Below, in pieces: positions 1-8,500 of a DNA stretch of 64,000 bases. The position numbers and the translations under genes are program-made. Under the pieces are notes generated by a model. It did not search any database. It was not told the DNA's origin and saw nothing but the letters and a program-made list of their open reading frames with translations. The stretch spans positions 1 to 64,000 of the forward strand of contig NZ_JQKE01000008.1 of the NCBI RefSeq assembly GCF_000745895.1. The letters are read 5' to 3'. This DNA comes from Stenoxybacter acetivorans DSM 19021. Its GTDB lineage: Bacteria > Pseudomonadota > Gammaproteobacteria > Burkholderiales > Neisseriaceae. Position 1 is the first letter of the stretch. Every line of letters starts with the position of its first letter.

Positions 1-306
1 CATGCTGATATTAACAGCGTCCTCCATACAGATGGCAGTCGCGGTTACGACGGTTTGGTTGATGTGGGTTTTGAAAAGCATTTTCGTGTCAATCATGGTA
101 ATGATGAGTTTTCCGACGGTAAGGGCAATCATGTAAACGGTATTGAAAGCTTTTGGGGCTTCGCTAAACACCGCTTGGCGAAGTTTAAAGGTATTCATAA
201 GCACTTATTTGAAATTCATCTTAAAGAAACTGAGTTTCGTTTTAACCATAGAGAGCAAAATATCTATAAAATCTTGCTTAAATGGTTTAGAACCGAGAAA
301 ATTTAG
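1..306 (+). CDS. IS1595-family (ISXO2/IS1016-like) transposase, C-terminal part cut by window edge
   Basis: The open frame runs in from the left edge and ends at TAG 304-306. The visible 101 residues hold the second half of a DDE-type transposase core: HTDG with the second catalytic Asp near residue 11, a HFRVNH strand, then HVNGIESFW, which carries the third acidic residue, and the family signature HLKETEFRFNHR near the C-terminus. These match the IS1595 family, to which IS1016 of Haemophilus and Neisseria belongs. The N-terminal part and left inverted repeat lie outside the window, so integrity of the whole element cannot be judged. The downstream inverted repeat was not identified with certainty. 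It lies against an IS5-type remnant, suggesting a nested insertion site. Confidence 0.85.
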   Translation, partial: HADINSVLHTDGSRGYDGLVDVGFEKHFRVNHGNDEFSDGKGNHVNGIESFWGFAKHRLAKFKGIHKHLFEIHLKETEFRFNHREQNIYKILLKWFRTEKI

Positions 307-342
307 TTGTCTTGTTTTTACCTTGTTTGGTTGTCTTGTCCC

Positions 343-444
343 TAAACGATTATTTTTCCCTGTTCTTCCTCTGTCTGTTGCTTTTCCAAGACATAAAGGT
401 TCTATTTTTTTCCATTGGGTATCGGTTAGTTTTAATCTATCCAT
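343..444 (-). pseudogene. IS5-family transposase N-terminal remnant
   Basis: Thirty-four codons from an ATG at 444 read MDRLKLTDTQWKKIEP followed by GKATDRGRTGKNNRL. This is the typical first helix and GKxxDxGRTGxDNR segment of IS5/IS1031-type transposases. After this the frame runs into sequence unrelated to the family and ends without any DDE core. The fragment is therefore a broken end, probably cut when the neighbouring IS1595-type element inserted or by a deletion. It cannot be active. Confidence 0.75.
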
Positions 445-506
445 TTGTTTATTATACATTATATAGGTAAATATCCACAGCCCCTAGTATAAATATAAAT
501 TACTCA

Positions 507-1229
507 TCAACCCAAATCGCCCCACAGTATTTGCATACCGGCAATAGCAACCAGTGCCGCCGTTTCAGTACGCAAAATGCGAGGTCCTAAACCGGCTGCC
601 TGAAAACCATATTTTATGGCAATGGTTTCTTCAGCATAACTTAAGCCACCCTCAGGACCAACCAGCAAAAAAACTGTCTGCGGTGCATCAAATTGCGGCA
701 ATTGCTGTGCGTGATTCAGGCTCATCAGCAAACGCAAACCTTTATCTGGCAGACTGCTTAAGGCTGCCTGAAAAGTTTGTATCGGCAAAATACACGGCAC
801 AGTGCTTCTGCCGCACTGTTCACACGCGCCTTGAGCAATTTCCTGCCACCGAGCCACTTTTTTATCTGCACGCTCACCACTGAGACGCTGGCTGCTGCGT
901 TCGGTTACAATCGGACAAATGGCAAATACACCCAACTCCACGCTTTTTTGAATGGTAAAATCCATGCGCTCGGCAGATGAGATGGATTGTAATAAAGTGA
1001 TGCGCAAAGGAGATTCGGCGTTGTGTTCGGTGCGCGTTAAAAGACGCACATCAACATTTTTTTTACCCATTGACGCAATTTCAGCGGTATAAACAAAACC
1101 GGTGCCGTCAAAAAGCTCTATGATGTCTTGAGGCTGGCTGCGCAAGACTTGTACGTGCCGTGCGGCATTTTCCGGTAAACGAAAAATATCGGCATCGGTG
1201 TTAATTTCAGCGACAAAAAAACGGGGCAT
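507..1229 (-). CDS. rsmE: 16S rRNA m3U1498 methyltransferase RsmE
   Basis: A 240-residue SPOUT-class methyltransferase that methylates N3 of U1498 in 16S rRNA using S-adenosylmethionine. The knotted SAM-binding motifs are clear: LLVGPEGG at residues 188-195 and LGPRILRTETA at 214-224, both diagnostic of the RsmE family. The N-terminal PUA-like RNA-binding part begins MPRFFV. I chose the ATG at 1227-1229 because the family starts with this motif; the frame stays open for 23 more codons upstream, but these do not resemble the family. The residues RLPE at 17-20 are encoded by an uptake sequence. It is divergent from the inositol monophosphatase gene, with about 70 bases between the two starts. 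Confidence 0.93.
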   Translation of the reverse strand: MPRFFVAEINTDADIFRLPENAARHVQVLRSQPQDIIELFDGTGFVYTAEIASMGKKNVDVRLLTRTEHNAESPLRITLLQSISSAERMDFTIQKSVELGVFAICPIVTERSSQRLSGERADKKVARWQEIAQGACEQCGRSTVPCILPIQTFQAALSSLPDKGLRLLMSLNHAQQLPQFDAPQTVFLLVGPEGGLSYAEETIAIKYGFQAAGLGPRILRTETAALVAIAGMQILWGDLG

Positions 1230-1300
1230 GGTGTTTGTGTTGTGATAAAAAATAGGTAATATTGCGAACATTTTCCCGAAATGGCAAGTTTGGAGCAACA

Positions 1301-2098
1301 GTGTCGGAACAACTCAATCAACTTATCAGTTTAGTCCGCCGTGTGGCACAAATGGAAGTCATGCCGCGTTTTTTAGCGGTAAGCGTAAGTAAAAAACACG
1401 ATGGTTCACTTTTAACAGAAGCCGACATCGCCGCACAAGCCGCATTTGCCGAACGTTTACCGCACATCATTGATTGCCCGATGCTGGGTGAAGAAATGAG
1501 TACGGAGCGGCAACATGATTTGTGGGAAAAACACAGCGACGGCTTATGGATAGTTGATCCCATTGACGGCACCACTAATTTCATCAACGGATTGCCCCAC
1601 TTTGCTTTGTCTGTCGCGTATATGCAAAACGGCATCAGTCAGTTAGGTGTTATTTATAATCCCATTTCTCAAGAATTATTTTACGCGCAGCGCGGATGTG
1701 GCTCATATCTGAACGGACAGCCGCTGCCCTTGCGTTGCGCACCCAAACCATTGAGTGAAGCCATTGCCGGCGTAGAAGTAAAATACCTGCGCTCAGGCAA
1801 GCTCGCCACACGCATGTATAGCTTATCACCGGTAAACAGCCGCCGCAGCATGGGCTGCAGTACATTGGATTGGTGCTATCTGGCGGCAGGTCGCTATGAT
1901 GTTTACGTTCACGGCGGACAGCGTTTGTGGGATTACGCCGCGGGTGCCCTGATTTACGAAGAAGCCGGCGGGCAGCTTGCTACACTGGAAGGCGATGAAT
2001 TTTGGAGCGGTAAACATGTGTTTTATCGCTCCGTGATTGCCGCTTTACAGCCGGATTTATTCGACCGTTGGCTAAAATGGATACGCGCCAATCAATAA
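1301..2098 (+). CDS. Inositol monophosphatase family protein (SuhB-like)
   Basis: A 265-residue magnesium-dependent phosphatase of the IMPase superfamily. Metal-binding motifs are GEE at residues 63-65, DPIDGTTNF at 86-94 and WDYAAG at 210-215, so the catalytic set is complete. The family hydrolyses inositol-1-phosphate or related sugar phosphates; in E. coli SuhB also acts on rRNA maturation through Nus factors, which cannot be inferred here. The GTG at 1301 is preferred over an upstream TTG at 1262, because GGAG lies five bases before it and the protein then starts in register with the family. The gene is followed after 28 bases by fpr on the same strand. Confidence 0.85.
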   Translation: MSEQLNQLISLVRRVAQMEVMPRFLAVSVSKKHDGSLLTEADIAAQAAFAERLPHIIDCPMLGEEMSTERQHDLWEKHSDGLWIVDPIDGTTNFINGLPHFALSVAYMQNGISQLGVIYNPISQELFYAQRGCGSYLNGQPLPLRCAPKPLSEAIAGVEVKYLRSGKLATRMYSLSPVNSRRSMGCSTLDWCYLAAGRYDVYVHGGQRLWDYAAGALIYEEAGGQLATLEGDEFWSGKHVFYRSVIAALQPDLFDRWLKWIRANQ

Positions 2099-2126
2099 AT
2101 AATTCAATAATAATGAAAGTCAGTCA

Positions 2127-2903
2127 ATGACACACACATCAAACAGTAAATTCACTGAAGAAACCGTGTTGTGGGTTAAACAACACACCCAAAAACTCAT
2201 CACCTTTTGTCTGACCCGCCCCGAACATTACCGTTTCCACGCAGGGCAGTTTTCGCGTTTGGGTTTTCGCGACGGCGCGGGTTTTCTTTGGCGCGCTTAT
2301 TCAGTGGTTTCCGCCGAATATGCCAATCATCTGGAATATATTGCCGTTTTAATTGAAGACGGACCAATGAGTGCGCGTTTAGCAGAATTACATGCAGGCG
2401 ATACCGTTTTGCTCGACAAAACCACCACCGGCTTTTTGCTGCCTGAACGCTTTGTCGGCGGCAGTGATTTAATCATGCTGGCAACCGGCTCCGGTATCGC
2501 ACCGTTTCTATCGATGTTACAGAACCCCACTCTTTGGCAGCGATTTGATCACTTGGTATTGGCACACTCAGTGTCATTTGCCAATGAATTGATTTTTAAC
2601 GATGCCATAACACAATTGCCGCAGCACCCATTGGTGGGTGAATATGCACATCAATTGCACTTTTGTCCGATTGCTACCCGCGACAGTACTGTAGTCGGCT
2701 TGCACCACAGGCTACCTGAATTATTAAAAAGCGGCGAATTGGCAGCAGCAGCAAACATAAATTTCACACCCGAACAGAGCCGCTTTATGCTGTGCGGCAA
2801 TCCCGCCATGGTAAAGGACTGTTTTCAAGCCTTATTGGATTTGGGTTTTGTCATGCACCGCAACCGTGTGCCCGGTCAGATCATGATGGAAAACGGTTTC
2901 TAA
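2127..2903 (+). CDS. fpr: Ferredoxin/flavodoxin--NADP+ reductase
   Basis: A 258-residue plant-type FNR of the bacterial Fpr class, which transfers electrons between NADPH and ferredoxin or flavodoxin through FAD. The FAD-binding RAYSVVS motif is at residues 56-62, the NADP pyrophosphate-binding LATGSGIAPF at about 118-127, and the C-terminus MMENGF lacks the aromatic terminal residue of plant FNRs, as is common in bacterial Fpr. The protein is cytosolic. It may supply electrons to Fe-S and oxidative-stress enzymes; the electron acceptor is not shown by context. An Eikenella-dialect uptake sequence (AGGCTACCTGAA) lies within the gene at 2709-2720. Confidence 0.9.
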   Translation: MTHTSNSKFTEETVLWVKQHTQKLITFCLTRPEHYRFHAGQFSRLGFRDGAGFLWRAYSVVSAEYANHLEYIAVLIEDGPMSARLAELHAGDTVLLDKTTTGFLLPERFVGGSDLIMLATGSGIAPFLSMLQNPTLWQRFDHLVLAHSVSFANELIFNDAITQLPQHPLVGEYAHQLHFCPIATRDSTVVGLHHRLPELLKSGELAAAANINFTPEQSRFMLCGNPAMVKDCFQALLDLGFVMHRNRVPGQIMMENGF

Positions 2904-2921
2904 CAACAAATTGAATTGCTG

Positions 2922-2958
2922 CCCGCGCCGTTATCGCGAAGCCGCCGATAGGCGCGGC
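2922..2958. terminator. GC-rich hairpin between convergent fpr and ftsX
   Basis: The outer arms CCGCGCC and GGCGCGG and inner arms TATCG and CGATA pair around a short loop. It sits between two convergent genes where a terminator is expected. No T-run follows on either strand, so it is a weak or Rho-assisted candidate only. Confidence 0.4.
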
Positions 2959-2985
2959 AAATCTGTGATTAACAACCCAGCAACA

Positions 2986-3903
2986 CTAATGCGTGTCTTC
3001 GTGAAACCGCAATAAATGCTGCCGCGTTGCCAGCCACGCACCGAATATGCCCAAACCGCACACCACAGCCACCACCAAAATCATTTCAGACAGTGTGAAA
3101 AAACGCCAAGCCAAATTCACACCGTAGGGTTGCACAATAGCGGCGAGCAAAGGCTGGGTTTGCCGCGCCAGCCACCAACACAAGCCCAAACTGATTACTG
3201 CGGCACTCAGGCTTTGCCAAACCGCCAAATACACAAATGGGCGGCGAATAAACGATGCGGGCGCACCCAATAATTTGGTTATTTCAATGGCGGCGCGATG
3301 ACTCAAAATCTGCAAACGTATGGTATTGTGCGCCACCAAGGCAAATGCCAAACTTAAAGTAACTGCCAAAAACAAAAACACACGATCAATAAAAAGATTG
3401 ATGTGGCGCAAAGTGCTTACCCATTTATCATCGCTTTGCACAGAATCTATCATAGGCAATTGGTTTAAATCATCTTGCAAAGCAGCAACCTGTTCGGCAG
3501 ATTCACTCTCTTTAGCAGTAATGGTAAACACATCAGGCAAAGGATTACTGTCAAGCATGGATACCAAATCCTGATCGCCCATGCTTTGCTGCAATTGCGC
3601 CAAACCCTCTTGCTTGGGGATAAAAGCATAATGTGCAATACGCGAATCCTGCGCCAATGCCGAATCAATGGTTTTAATGTCATCAGTATCCGCATTCACA
3701 GCCAAATACAGCGTAATTTCAGGTGATTGCTTGAGTTTACCCAATAACTGCTGTGTGCTTTGCACACCCAAATATAAAGCCAGCGGCAAAGTCATCGCCA
3801 TCGCCAGCATCAGCAAAATCAGCAAAGCTGCCACAGGCTGCCTGAATAAAGTACGCAATGCGTGAACAGCAGCTTCACGATGCACAGACAAATACGGATT
3901 CAT
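2986..3903 (-). CDS. ftsX: Cell division protein FtsX
   Basis: A 305-residue membrane subunit of the FtsEX complex, which couples ATP hydrolysis at the septum to activation of peptidoglycan hydrolases. The protein has a short cytoplasmic N-terminus, a transmembrane segment near residues 25-45, a periplasmic domain of about 125 residues and three C-terminal membrane segments, the standard FtsX layout. The ATG at 3901-3903 overlaps the ftsE stop in an ATGA junction, which fixes the start. The frame remains open 71 codons upstream only because it shadows ftsE. In this family the periplasmic loop contacts EnvC-like activators; none is encoded here. Confidence 0.92.
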   Translation of the reverse strand: MNPYLSVHREAAVHALRTLFRQPVAALLILLMLAMAMTLPLALYLGVQSTQQLLGKLKQSPEITLYLAVNADTDDIKTIDSALAQDSRIAHYAFIPKQEGLAQLQQSMGDQDLVSMLDSNPLPDVFTITAKESESAEQVAALQDDLNQLPMIDSVQSDDKWVSTLRHINLFIDRVFLFLAVTLSLAFALVAHNTIRLQILSHRAAIEITKLLGAPASFIRRPFVYLAVWQSLSAAVISLGLCWWLARQTQPLLAAIVQPYGVNLAWRFFTLSEMILVVAVVCGLGIFGAWLATRQHLLRFHEDTH

Positions 3904-4553
3904 GCGTATAACCTGCCTTCCTGCAAACGAATAATGCGGTGTCCGTAATCTGACATCAGCGTTTCGTCGTGTGCCGCCACCAATACCGTGGTGCCGGCTT
4001 CGTGAAAAGTTTTGAATAATTCCATAATGTCTAAGGCATAAGCACGATCCAAATTGGCAGATGGTTCGTCTGCCAGCAACAAGCTCGGTTGATGCACCAC
4101 TGCCCGTGCGATACACAGCCGTTGCTGTTCACCGCCCGATAAAGTAATCGGATTTGCATTTTCGCGCCCGCTCAAACCCACTTTTTCAACAGCGGCGCGC
4201 GCCCGTTTATCAGCTTGTTTTGCTTCGTAGCCAATAATGCGCAAAGGCAGCAGCACATTTTGCAGCACCGTTCGGTCAAATAAAATTTTGTGGTCTTGAA
4301 ACACAATGCCGATGTGCTGGCGCAAAAAGCCCAGCTGATTATCCGACAGATGCCCCAAATCCTGATTATTCAGCCACACCTTGCCGCTCGTTGGTTTAAT
4401 AATGCCGCTGATGAGTTTGAGTATGGTGGATTTACCCGCACCGGAATGCCCTGCAACAAAAACCATCTCGCCTTTATTGATATTAAAGCTGAGGTTTTTT
4501 AAGGCGGAAAAACCGCCCGGGTAGGTTTTGGAAACTTGGTCGAAACGAATCAT
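3900..4553 (-). CDS. ftsE: Cell division ATP-binding protein FtsE
   Basis: A 217-residue ABC ATPase, partner of FtsX. It has Walker A GHSGAGKST near residue 35, the signature LSGGEQQR near 137 and Walker B LLLADEP near 158, followed by the D-loop SANLD and switch His in AAHDE. The start MIRFDQVSKTYPGG at 4553 fits the family; upstream in-frame starts give an extension unlike other FtsE proteins. It is translationally coupled to ftsX through a four-base overlap. The operon starts in the 186-base gap before the divergent lipoprotein gene at 4740. Confidence 0.94.
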   Translation of the reverse strand: MIRFDQVSKTYPGGFSALKNLSFNINKGEMVFVAGHSGAGKSTILKLISGIIKPTSGKVWLNNQDLGHLSDNQLGFLRQHIGIVFQDHKILFDRTVLQNVLLPLRIIGYEAKQADKRARAAVEKVGLSGRENANPITLSGGEQQRLCIARAVVHQPSLLLADEPSANLDRAYALDIMELFKTFHEAGTTVLVAAHDETLMSDYGHRIIRLQEGRLYA

Positions 4554-4739
4554 GGTGGTGTGGTGAATAACTGATGAACCTAAAAGCATATTGTCCTGAA
4601 ATATGGCACAATACGCCAGTATTTATTGATGCAAATCATGACAACTTAAAGATAGTGGGAGTATAATAAATTGAAAGATAATTTATCATACTAAACTAAA
4701 CAAATACAATAATCACAAATACAATAATCGGGGTGCAAT

Positions 4740-5153
4740 ATGAAATATATTCAAATAATTTTTTTGGCGGTTTCGTTTGCAATGTTAGCATCATGTTACT
4801 CACCGTCTAAACGACCTGCCGCTACACGACCTGCCATCAATTGGACAATGCAACCAATTGAATTAGCCACGAGTTTACGCCCAGGCATGTCAGAGAATCA
4901 AGTTATTGAAATAATGGGGCAGCCCATAACCAGAGAATTTCAAATGGATGGAGCAGCACTCCAATGGTGTAAAACTGGTAGAGGTCATCAATTTCCGCTT
5001 GATAGATTCGTCATAGGCTTCTTCTATATGGATAAGTTAGTCGGCTTAAGAAATTATCAAGGGCAGCATGGTATATATGGCGATTGCGCTACACTTTATA
5101 AGCAAATAGAGTGGAAACCATCTGATAAGGTAATTGAATATAGGTTCAGATAA
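4740..5153 (+). CDS. Small lipoprotein with a SmpA/BamE-like fold (predicted)
   Basis: A 137-residue protein with a signal peptide and lipobox LASC, giving Cys19 as the likely lipidated residue. After a Pro/Ala-rich linker, the segment LRPGMSENQVIEIMGQPI resembles the helix-and-turn repeat of SmpA/OmlA (BamE-like) domains, where an xPGMxxxQVxxxxGxP motif is typical; strands with Trp and Cys follow. I do not recognise a specific ortholog. A GGGGT ribosome-binding site precedes the ATG and a strong terminator follows at 5197, so it is probably monocistronic. Upstream there is a direct repeat of ACAAATACAATAATC. Function is unknown; an envelope location is the only safe inference. Confidence 0.7.
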   Translation: MKYIQIIFLAVSFAMLASCYSPSKRPAATRPAINWTMQPIELATSLRPGMSENQVIEIMGQPITREFQMDGAALQWCKTGRGHQFPLDRFVIGFFYMDKLVGLRNYQGQHGIYGDCATLYKQIEWKPSDKVIEYRFR

Positions 5154-5196
5154 CCTTAGTGTAAAGATAGAAAATCAGATAAACTGAATAATATAT

Positions 5197-5230
5197 AAGG
5201 CTTCCTGAGTATTTTCAGGAAGCCTTTTTA
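5197..5230 (+). terminator. Rho-independent terminator after the lipoprotein gene
   Basis: Arms AAGGCTTCCTGA and TCAGGAAGCCTT form a perfect 12-bp stem with a six-base loop, followed by TTTA. The arm sequence resembles, but is not, an uptake sequence. Because the left arm is preceded by A-rich sequence, it may also serve the convergent ftsY on the minus strand. Confidence 0.8.
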
Positions 5231-5327
5231 TTGAACCAGAACATTGAGCTTTAAATTAAAAACCTCACTACAATATGATTTGCATGAATTTAGCGAAAAC
5301 TTTTACAAATAAGGCTTACCTGAAAAC

Positions 5328-6548
5328 TCACTCTCCCAACAACGCTTCCGTAAACGCCCGTGCATCGAACGGACGCAAATCATCAATGCCTTCACCAACG
5401 CCAATATAGCGCACGGGAATCGGACGTTTGCTTGCCAATGCTGCGAGTATGCCGCCTTTAGCTGTACCGTCCAGTTTGGATACGATTAAGCCGGTTAAAC
5501 CCAGCGCATCATCGAAAGCAATCACTTGATTGACGGCATTTTGCCCGATGGTGGCATCTAACACCAATATGATTTCGTGCGGTGCGTCGGGCAAGGATTT
5601 TTGTAAGACGCGTTTCACTTTTTTAATTTCTTCCATTAAATGCAATTGTGTCGGCAAGCGTCCGGCGGTATCTGCCAGCACCACATCAATACCGCGCGCC
5701 TTGGCGGCTTCTACTGCATCGAAACACACAGCGGCAGAATCGCCGCCGCTTTGTGAAATAACTGCAACTTGATTGCGTTCACCCCATTGCTGCAATTGTT
5801 CACGGGCAGCGGCTCGAAAAGTATCGCCCGCCGCCAGTAATACACTTTTGCCTTGCACTTGAAACTGTTTCGCAAGTTTGCCGATACTGGTGGTTTTACC
5901 TGCACCGTTTACGCCCGTCATCATGATGACAAACGGCTTGCTGTTTTCAGGCAGCTTTAAAGGCTGCTCCAAAGGTTTGAGCAATTCATACAAAGCGTCT
6001 TTTAATGCACCGCGCAATTCGTTCGCATCTTTTAAACCTTTTAAACTAACGCGGCAGCGTACATCTTGCAACAAGGTTCCGGTGGCTTCCACGCCCATAT
6101 CGGCACCCAGCAGCACCGCCTCCAAATCTTCATAAAGATCTTCATCAATTTTGCCGCCGCCGAATATGCCCGCCAATGATTTTGCCATTTGGCTGCGCGA
6201 TTTACTCAAGCCTTGCCTGAGCCGCTCAGCCCAACTGAGTCGAACAGTTTCGTTTGTGTTGTCATTGTTATCGGTATTATTTTTTTTTTCAGCTGTGTTG
6301 TTATTTTCATCAGGCAAAGACGGCGGTAAAGGCGGGTTGTCGTCAATGGTATCTGCCACCAATTGGCTGATCGGATTACCGTGTATGTGTTTGGCAACAG
6401 CAACTTTTTGTTCGTTGTTCAACGGCGGCGGTAATTCTTCTTCTGGCTCGTCGCCGAGAAAAACGGAGTTGTCATACGGCTGCGATTTGACTTTGCTTAA
6501 ATCCACTTCAGATTCAGCGGGTTTCTTTTTTTTGAACAGTCCAAACAT
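5328..6548 (-). CDS. ftsY: Signal recognition particle receptor FtsY
   Basis: A 406-residue SRP-family GTPase that docks the SRP-ribosome complex at the inner membrane. The N-terminus MFGLFKKKK and the acidic, Asn-rich A domain (to about residue 100) are the usual variable membrane-binding part. The NG domain follows with GVNGAGKTT (G1), DTFRAAA (G2), DTAGR (G3) and TKLDG-type SKLDGTAKGG (G4/G5). The ATG at 6548 is preceded by AGGA at good spacing. It is divergent from the SulP gene across about 160 bases. Confidence 0.95.
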   Translation of the reverse strand: MFGLFKKKKPAESEVDLSKVKSQPYDNSVFLGDEPEEELPPPLNNEQKVAVAKHIHGNPISQLVADTIDDNPPLPPSLPDENNNTAEKKNNTDNNDNTNETVRLSWAERLRQGLSKSRSQMAKSLAGIFGGGKIDEDLYEDLEAVLLGADMGVEATGTLLQDVRCRVSLKGLKDANELRGALKDALYELLKPLEQPLKLPENSKPFVIMMTGVNGAGKTTSIGKLAKQFQVQGKSVLLAAGDTFRAAAREQLQQWGERNQVAVISQSGGDSAAVCFDAVEAAKARGIDVVLADTAGRLPTQLHLMEEIKKVKRVLQKSLPDAPHEIILVLDATIGQNAVNQVIAFDDALGLTGLIVSKLDGTAKGGILAALASKRPIPVRYIGVGEGIDDLRPFDARAFTEALLGE

Positions 6549-6619
6549 GGTGTATCCTGTGCAGATAATGGCAGAAAATTTGATTTGTATTGTAGCTTAA
6601 TTTGGCTGAATACAATATC

Positions 6620-6631
6620 AGGCTGCCTGAA
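6620..6631 (+). repeat. DNA uptake sequence, exact AGGCTGCCTGAA
   Basis: An exact copy of the dominant 12-mer in the intergenic region between divergent ftsY and the SulP gene. In Neisseriaceae such sites are recognised by the minor pilin ComP during transformation. Other exact copies in the window include 761, 3835, 22597, 29461, 31414, 32221, 39817, 49909, 51152, 61512, 61864 (plus) and 12048, 24678, 62413, 63517 (minus). Confidence 0.9.
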
Positions 6632-6708
6632 AGGTTGATTATTCGATTGATGATACCGCTCGGTAGGACTATGATTAACACATTCACACACTTTTTCACA
6701 AACACGCC

Positions 6709-8385
6709 ATGAAATTCACTACGCGTTTTAATCCAAAACTCTACGAATTGCTGCAAGGATATAACAAACAACGATTTATTAAAGATTTAGGCGCAGGCTT
6801 AACCGTAAGCGTGGTCGCTTTACCTCTGGCAATGGCATTTGCGATTGCCTCGGGTTTAAAACCGGAAGCGGGTTTATTTACAGCGATTATTGCGGGTTTT
6901 TTGATCTCACTTTTCAGCGGTTCACGGGTGCAAATCGGCGGTCCGGCAGGTGCGTTCATTGTCATTGTTTACGGCATTGTCGAGCAATACGGTACAGGCG
7001 GGTTACTGCTGGCAACGTTTATGTCGGGCATTGTGCTGTGGGTGATGGGTTTTTTACGCATGGGCGTGCTGATTAAGTTTATTCCGATAGCGGTGATTAT
7101 CGGTTTTACCAACGGCATTGCGGTGTTGATCGGCTTGTCACAAATCAAAGATTTTTTGGGCTTAACGATAGACGGCAAAGTGCCGGCTGAGTTTTTTGCT
7201 CTGCTCGAAACCTTGTGGCATGCCTTGCCCTCTTGGAATGGACAAGCCATTTTTATTTCAATATTTTCACTGGGATTGATTGTCGCTTGGCAAAAAATCA
7301 TGAGCCGAAAAGTCTCGCTTTCTGCGGAAACGGGCGTATTGCCGCGTGTTTCTGGCTCTTTGGCATTGATTCCGGGGTCAATTGTTGCGCTGATTTTGGC
7401 AACCATTTTGGTACAGTTGTTCGGCATGAATGTGGAAACCATCGGCTCTCGTTTCGGCGGTATTCCGCAAGGGCTGCCTGAATTAACCGTACCGATATTC
7501 AGCTGGAGTGCCATTAAAGGCTTGTTTATGCCGGCAGTAACCCTCGCTGTATTAGGGGCGATTGAGTCCTTGCTGTGTGCACGGGTTGCCGACAGCATGA
7601 TTCGCGACAAACACGATTCCAATCAGGAACTTTTGGCACAAGGTTTTGCCAATATGGTGGTGCCGTTTTTCGGCGGCATGCCTGCCACGGGTACGATTGC
7701 CCGCACCGTTACCAACATCAAAAATGGTGGTAACAGCCCGATTGCGGGCATGGTACATTCTGTCGGTTTATTGCTGGTGGTGCTGATTGCTGCGCCCTTG
7801 GCACAATATATTCCCCTGCCTGCTTTATCGGCGATTTTAATGTTTGTGGCATGGAATATGGGAGAGTGGCGGGAATTTGCACGATTAAAATCATTCCGAA
7901 TGCCTTATCGCATTGTGTTGTTGTCGGTATTTGTACTCACTGTAGTGATGGATTTAACCGTGGCAGTGGAAGTGGGGATTTTTCTGGCGTGCTTTGTGTT
8001 TATTTATCGCGTGTCTAATTTATCGGCGGCGGAAGAATGGCGGCTGCCTGAAAACATCAATCAGCCGGGCATCCGCGCTTACCGCTTAACCGGTGCGATT
8101 TTTTTCGGTGCAGTCAAGTTGATTGATGACTTGCAAATAAAACCGCCAGAAAAAGCCTTGATTTTGGATTTTTCCGGTGTGATTTATGTTGATACCTCCG
8201 GCGGCGATTCCTTAGAAGAATTGCTGGAACTTTATCAAGACAAAGGCATTGATATTTTAGTATGCGGTTTACGCCGACAACCTCACGATATGTTAACGCG
8301 TTCAGGCTGGCTGAGAAAACTGGGTAAAAACAATGTATTTTCAAATATTAATGATTTAGAAAATCATTTGAGGCAAATGACTTAA
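6709..8385 (+). CDS. SulP-family inorganic anion transporter with STAS domain
   Basis: A 558-residue membrane protein of the SLC26/SulP family, which moves sulfate, bicarbonate or dicarboxylates across the inner membrane. It begins with the family motif around DLGAGLTVSVVALPLAMAFAIASG, where the Pro and the following Ala-rich stretch line the transport path, has roughly 12-14 hydrophobic segments to about residue 430, and ends in a cytoplasmic STAS domain (about 440-555) with LDFSGVIYVDTSGG. Substrate cannot be told from sequence. It stands alone, divergent from ftsY. Given the sulfur genes 45 kb away, sulfate is possible, but bicarbonate is just as likely. Confidence 0.88.
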   Translation: MKFTTRFNPKLYELLQGYNKQRFIKDLGAGLTVSVVALPLAMAFAIASGLKPEAGLFTAIIAGFLISLFSGSRVQIGGPAGAFIVIVYGIVEQYGTGGLLLATFMSGIVLWVMGFLRMGVLIKFIPIAVIIGFTNGIAVLIGLSQIKDFLGLTIDGKVPAEFFALLETLWHALPSWNGQAIFISIFSLGLIVAWQKIMSRKVSLSAETGVLPRVSGSLALIPGSIVALILATILVQLFGMNVETIGSRFGGIPQGLPELTVPIFSWSAIKGLFMPAVTLAVLGAIESLLCARVADSMIRDKHDSNQELLAQGFANMVVPFFGGMPATGTIARTVTNIKNGGNSPIAGMVHSVGLLLVVLIAAPLAQYIPLPALSAILMFVAWNMGEWREFARLKSFRMPYRIVLLSVFVLTVVMDLTVAVEVGIFLACFVFIYRVSNLSAAEEWRLPENINQPGIRAYRLTGAIFFGAVKLIDDLQIKPPEKALILDFSGVIYVDTSGGDSLEELLELYQDKGIDILVCGLRRQPHDMLTRSGWLRKLGKNNVFSNINDLENHLRQMT

Positions 8386-8500
8386 ATGTTTGGGCAGTGA
8401 TGAATTGATTACAAACGGCGCGGTAAGATTGACGGCTTTAAAATCGGTTTACCGCGTTTGCTTCAGCCAACATAAAAAACCGACAATTTTTCAGGGAAAC

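Noticed and set aside
6969-7622. 217-codon antisense frame inside the SulP gene
   Set aside because: Shadow of a strongly supported membrane-transporter gene; composition follows the complementary codons.
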